Assembly: GCA_947471245.1 (NCBI GenBank)
Contig: CANIXM010000158.1
Coordinates: 1 to 5,379 of the forward strand
DNA: 5,379 nt
Source of the DNA: Paludibacteraceae bacterium
GTDB lineage: Bacteria; Bacteroidota; Bacteroidia; Bacteroidales; Paludibacteraceae
Direction: 5' to 3'
The notes beneath the pieces are model-generated. The model saw only the letters and a list, made by a program, of their open reading frames with translations, did not search any database and was not told where the DNA came from. The position numbers and the translations under genes are program-made. Below, piece after piece: positions 5,262-5,379 of this stretch; the stretch's first letter is position 1, and each line of letters opens with the position of its first letter.

Positions 5262-5379
5262 ATGATTTATCTAAAAAAAATCCATCTGTATGACGAAGCA
5301 TGGGAATCTAGTCATTTTCAAAATGTTAATTCAACTACCGCTGACGAATATTATCCTCTAAATTTATTTAGCTTGAAAC
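5262..5379 (+). CDS. Partial ORF, start only; possibly a P-loop ATPase
   Basis: An ATG at 5262 opens a frame without stop to the window edge: 39 complete codons, beginning MIYLKKIHLYDEAWE and ending near YYPLNLFSLK. The N-terminal MxYLKKIxLY pattern followed by a YPLNL-type segment recalls the start of AAA/SMC-like ATPases of the COG3910 kind. In those, such a strand precedes the Walker A motif by a few tens of residues. The Walker A would lie beyond the window, so this is a guess from pattern memory. The leader is A-rich (TTAAAAATTAAAAATT) with no Shine-Dalgarno. The gene is co-oriented with the T9SS gene, 121 nt downstream. Confidence 0.6.
   Translation, partial: MIYLKKIHLYDEAWESSHFQNVNSTTADEYYPLNLFSLK

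Overview
The window looks like chromosomal DNA from a member of the Bacteroidota. Three things point there: a secreted protein with a C-terminal type IX secretion (Por/T9SS type A) sorting domain, AT-rich A-tract leaders in place of strong Shine-Dalgarno sites, and a promoter box matching the TAnnTTTG -7 consensus of that phylum. The species cannot be named from the sequence.

Layout: a 59-nt G-rich leader precedes an RluA-family RNA pseudouridine synthase (60-737, +). A 395-nt gene-free stretch (738-1132) holds a near-identical 23-nt repeat pair and a nested inverted repeat. A 512-aa acyl-CoA dehydrogenase family protein follows (1133-2671, +) and ends at a good intrinsic terminator (2710-2746). 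It is convergent with a WYL-domain transcriptional regulator (2954-3862, -). Divergent from that regulator is a secreted T9SS cargo protein (4007-5140, +) built of nine tryptophan-pair repeats in three supra-repeats. A new ORF (5262 onward, +) runs off the right edge. Its first 39 residues are too few for a firm call, but they resemble the start of some SMC/AAA-type ATPases.

The left part (to about 2700) is housekeeping-like: RNA modification and acyl-CoA oxidation. The right part (from about 2950) looks accessory: regulator, surface or secreted repeat protein, and an unknown ORF. Base composition agrees. Hand counts of single 60-nt lines gave about 42-55% GC in the synthase, 37-50% in the dehydrogenase, 32% in the regulator and 25-27% in the T9SS gene.

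The most notable structure is the regulator/T9SS intergenic region. Two outward-facing promoter-like units lie on one dyad axis at position 3928. Boxes and spacing are mirrored, while the spacer sequence is not. This suggests coordinated, probably autoregulated, expression of the regulator and the secreted protein. It also places the regulator start at 3862 rather than at the upstream ATG at 3967. No tRNA, rRNA, CRISPR array, insertion sequence or transposase was seen.
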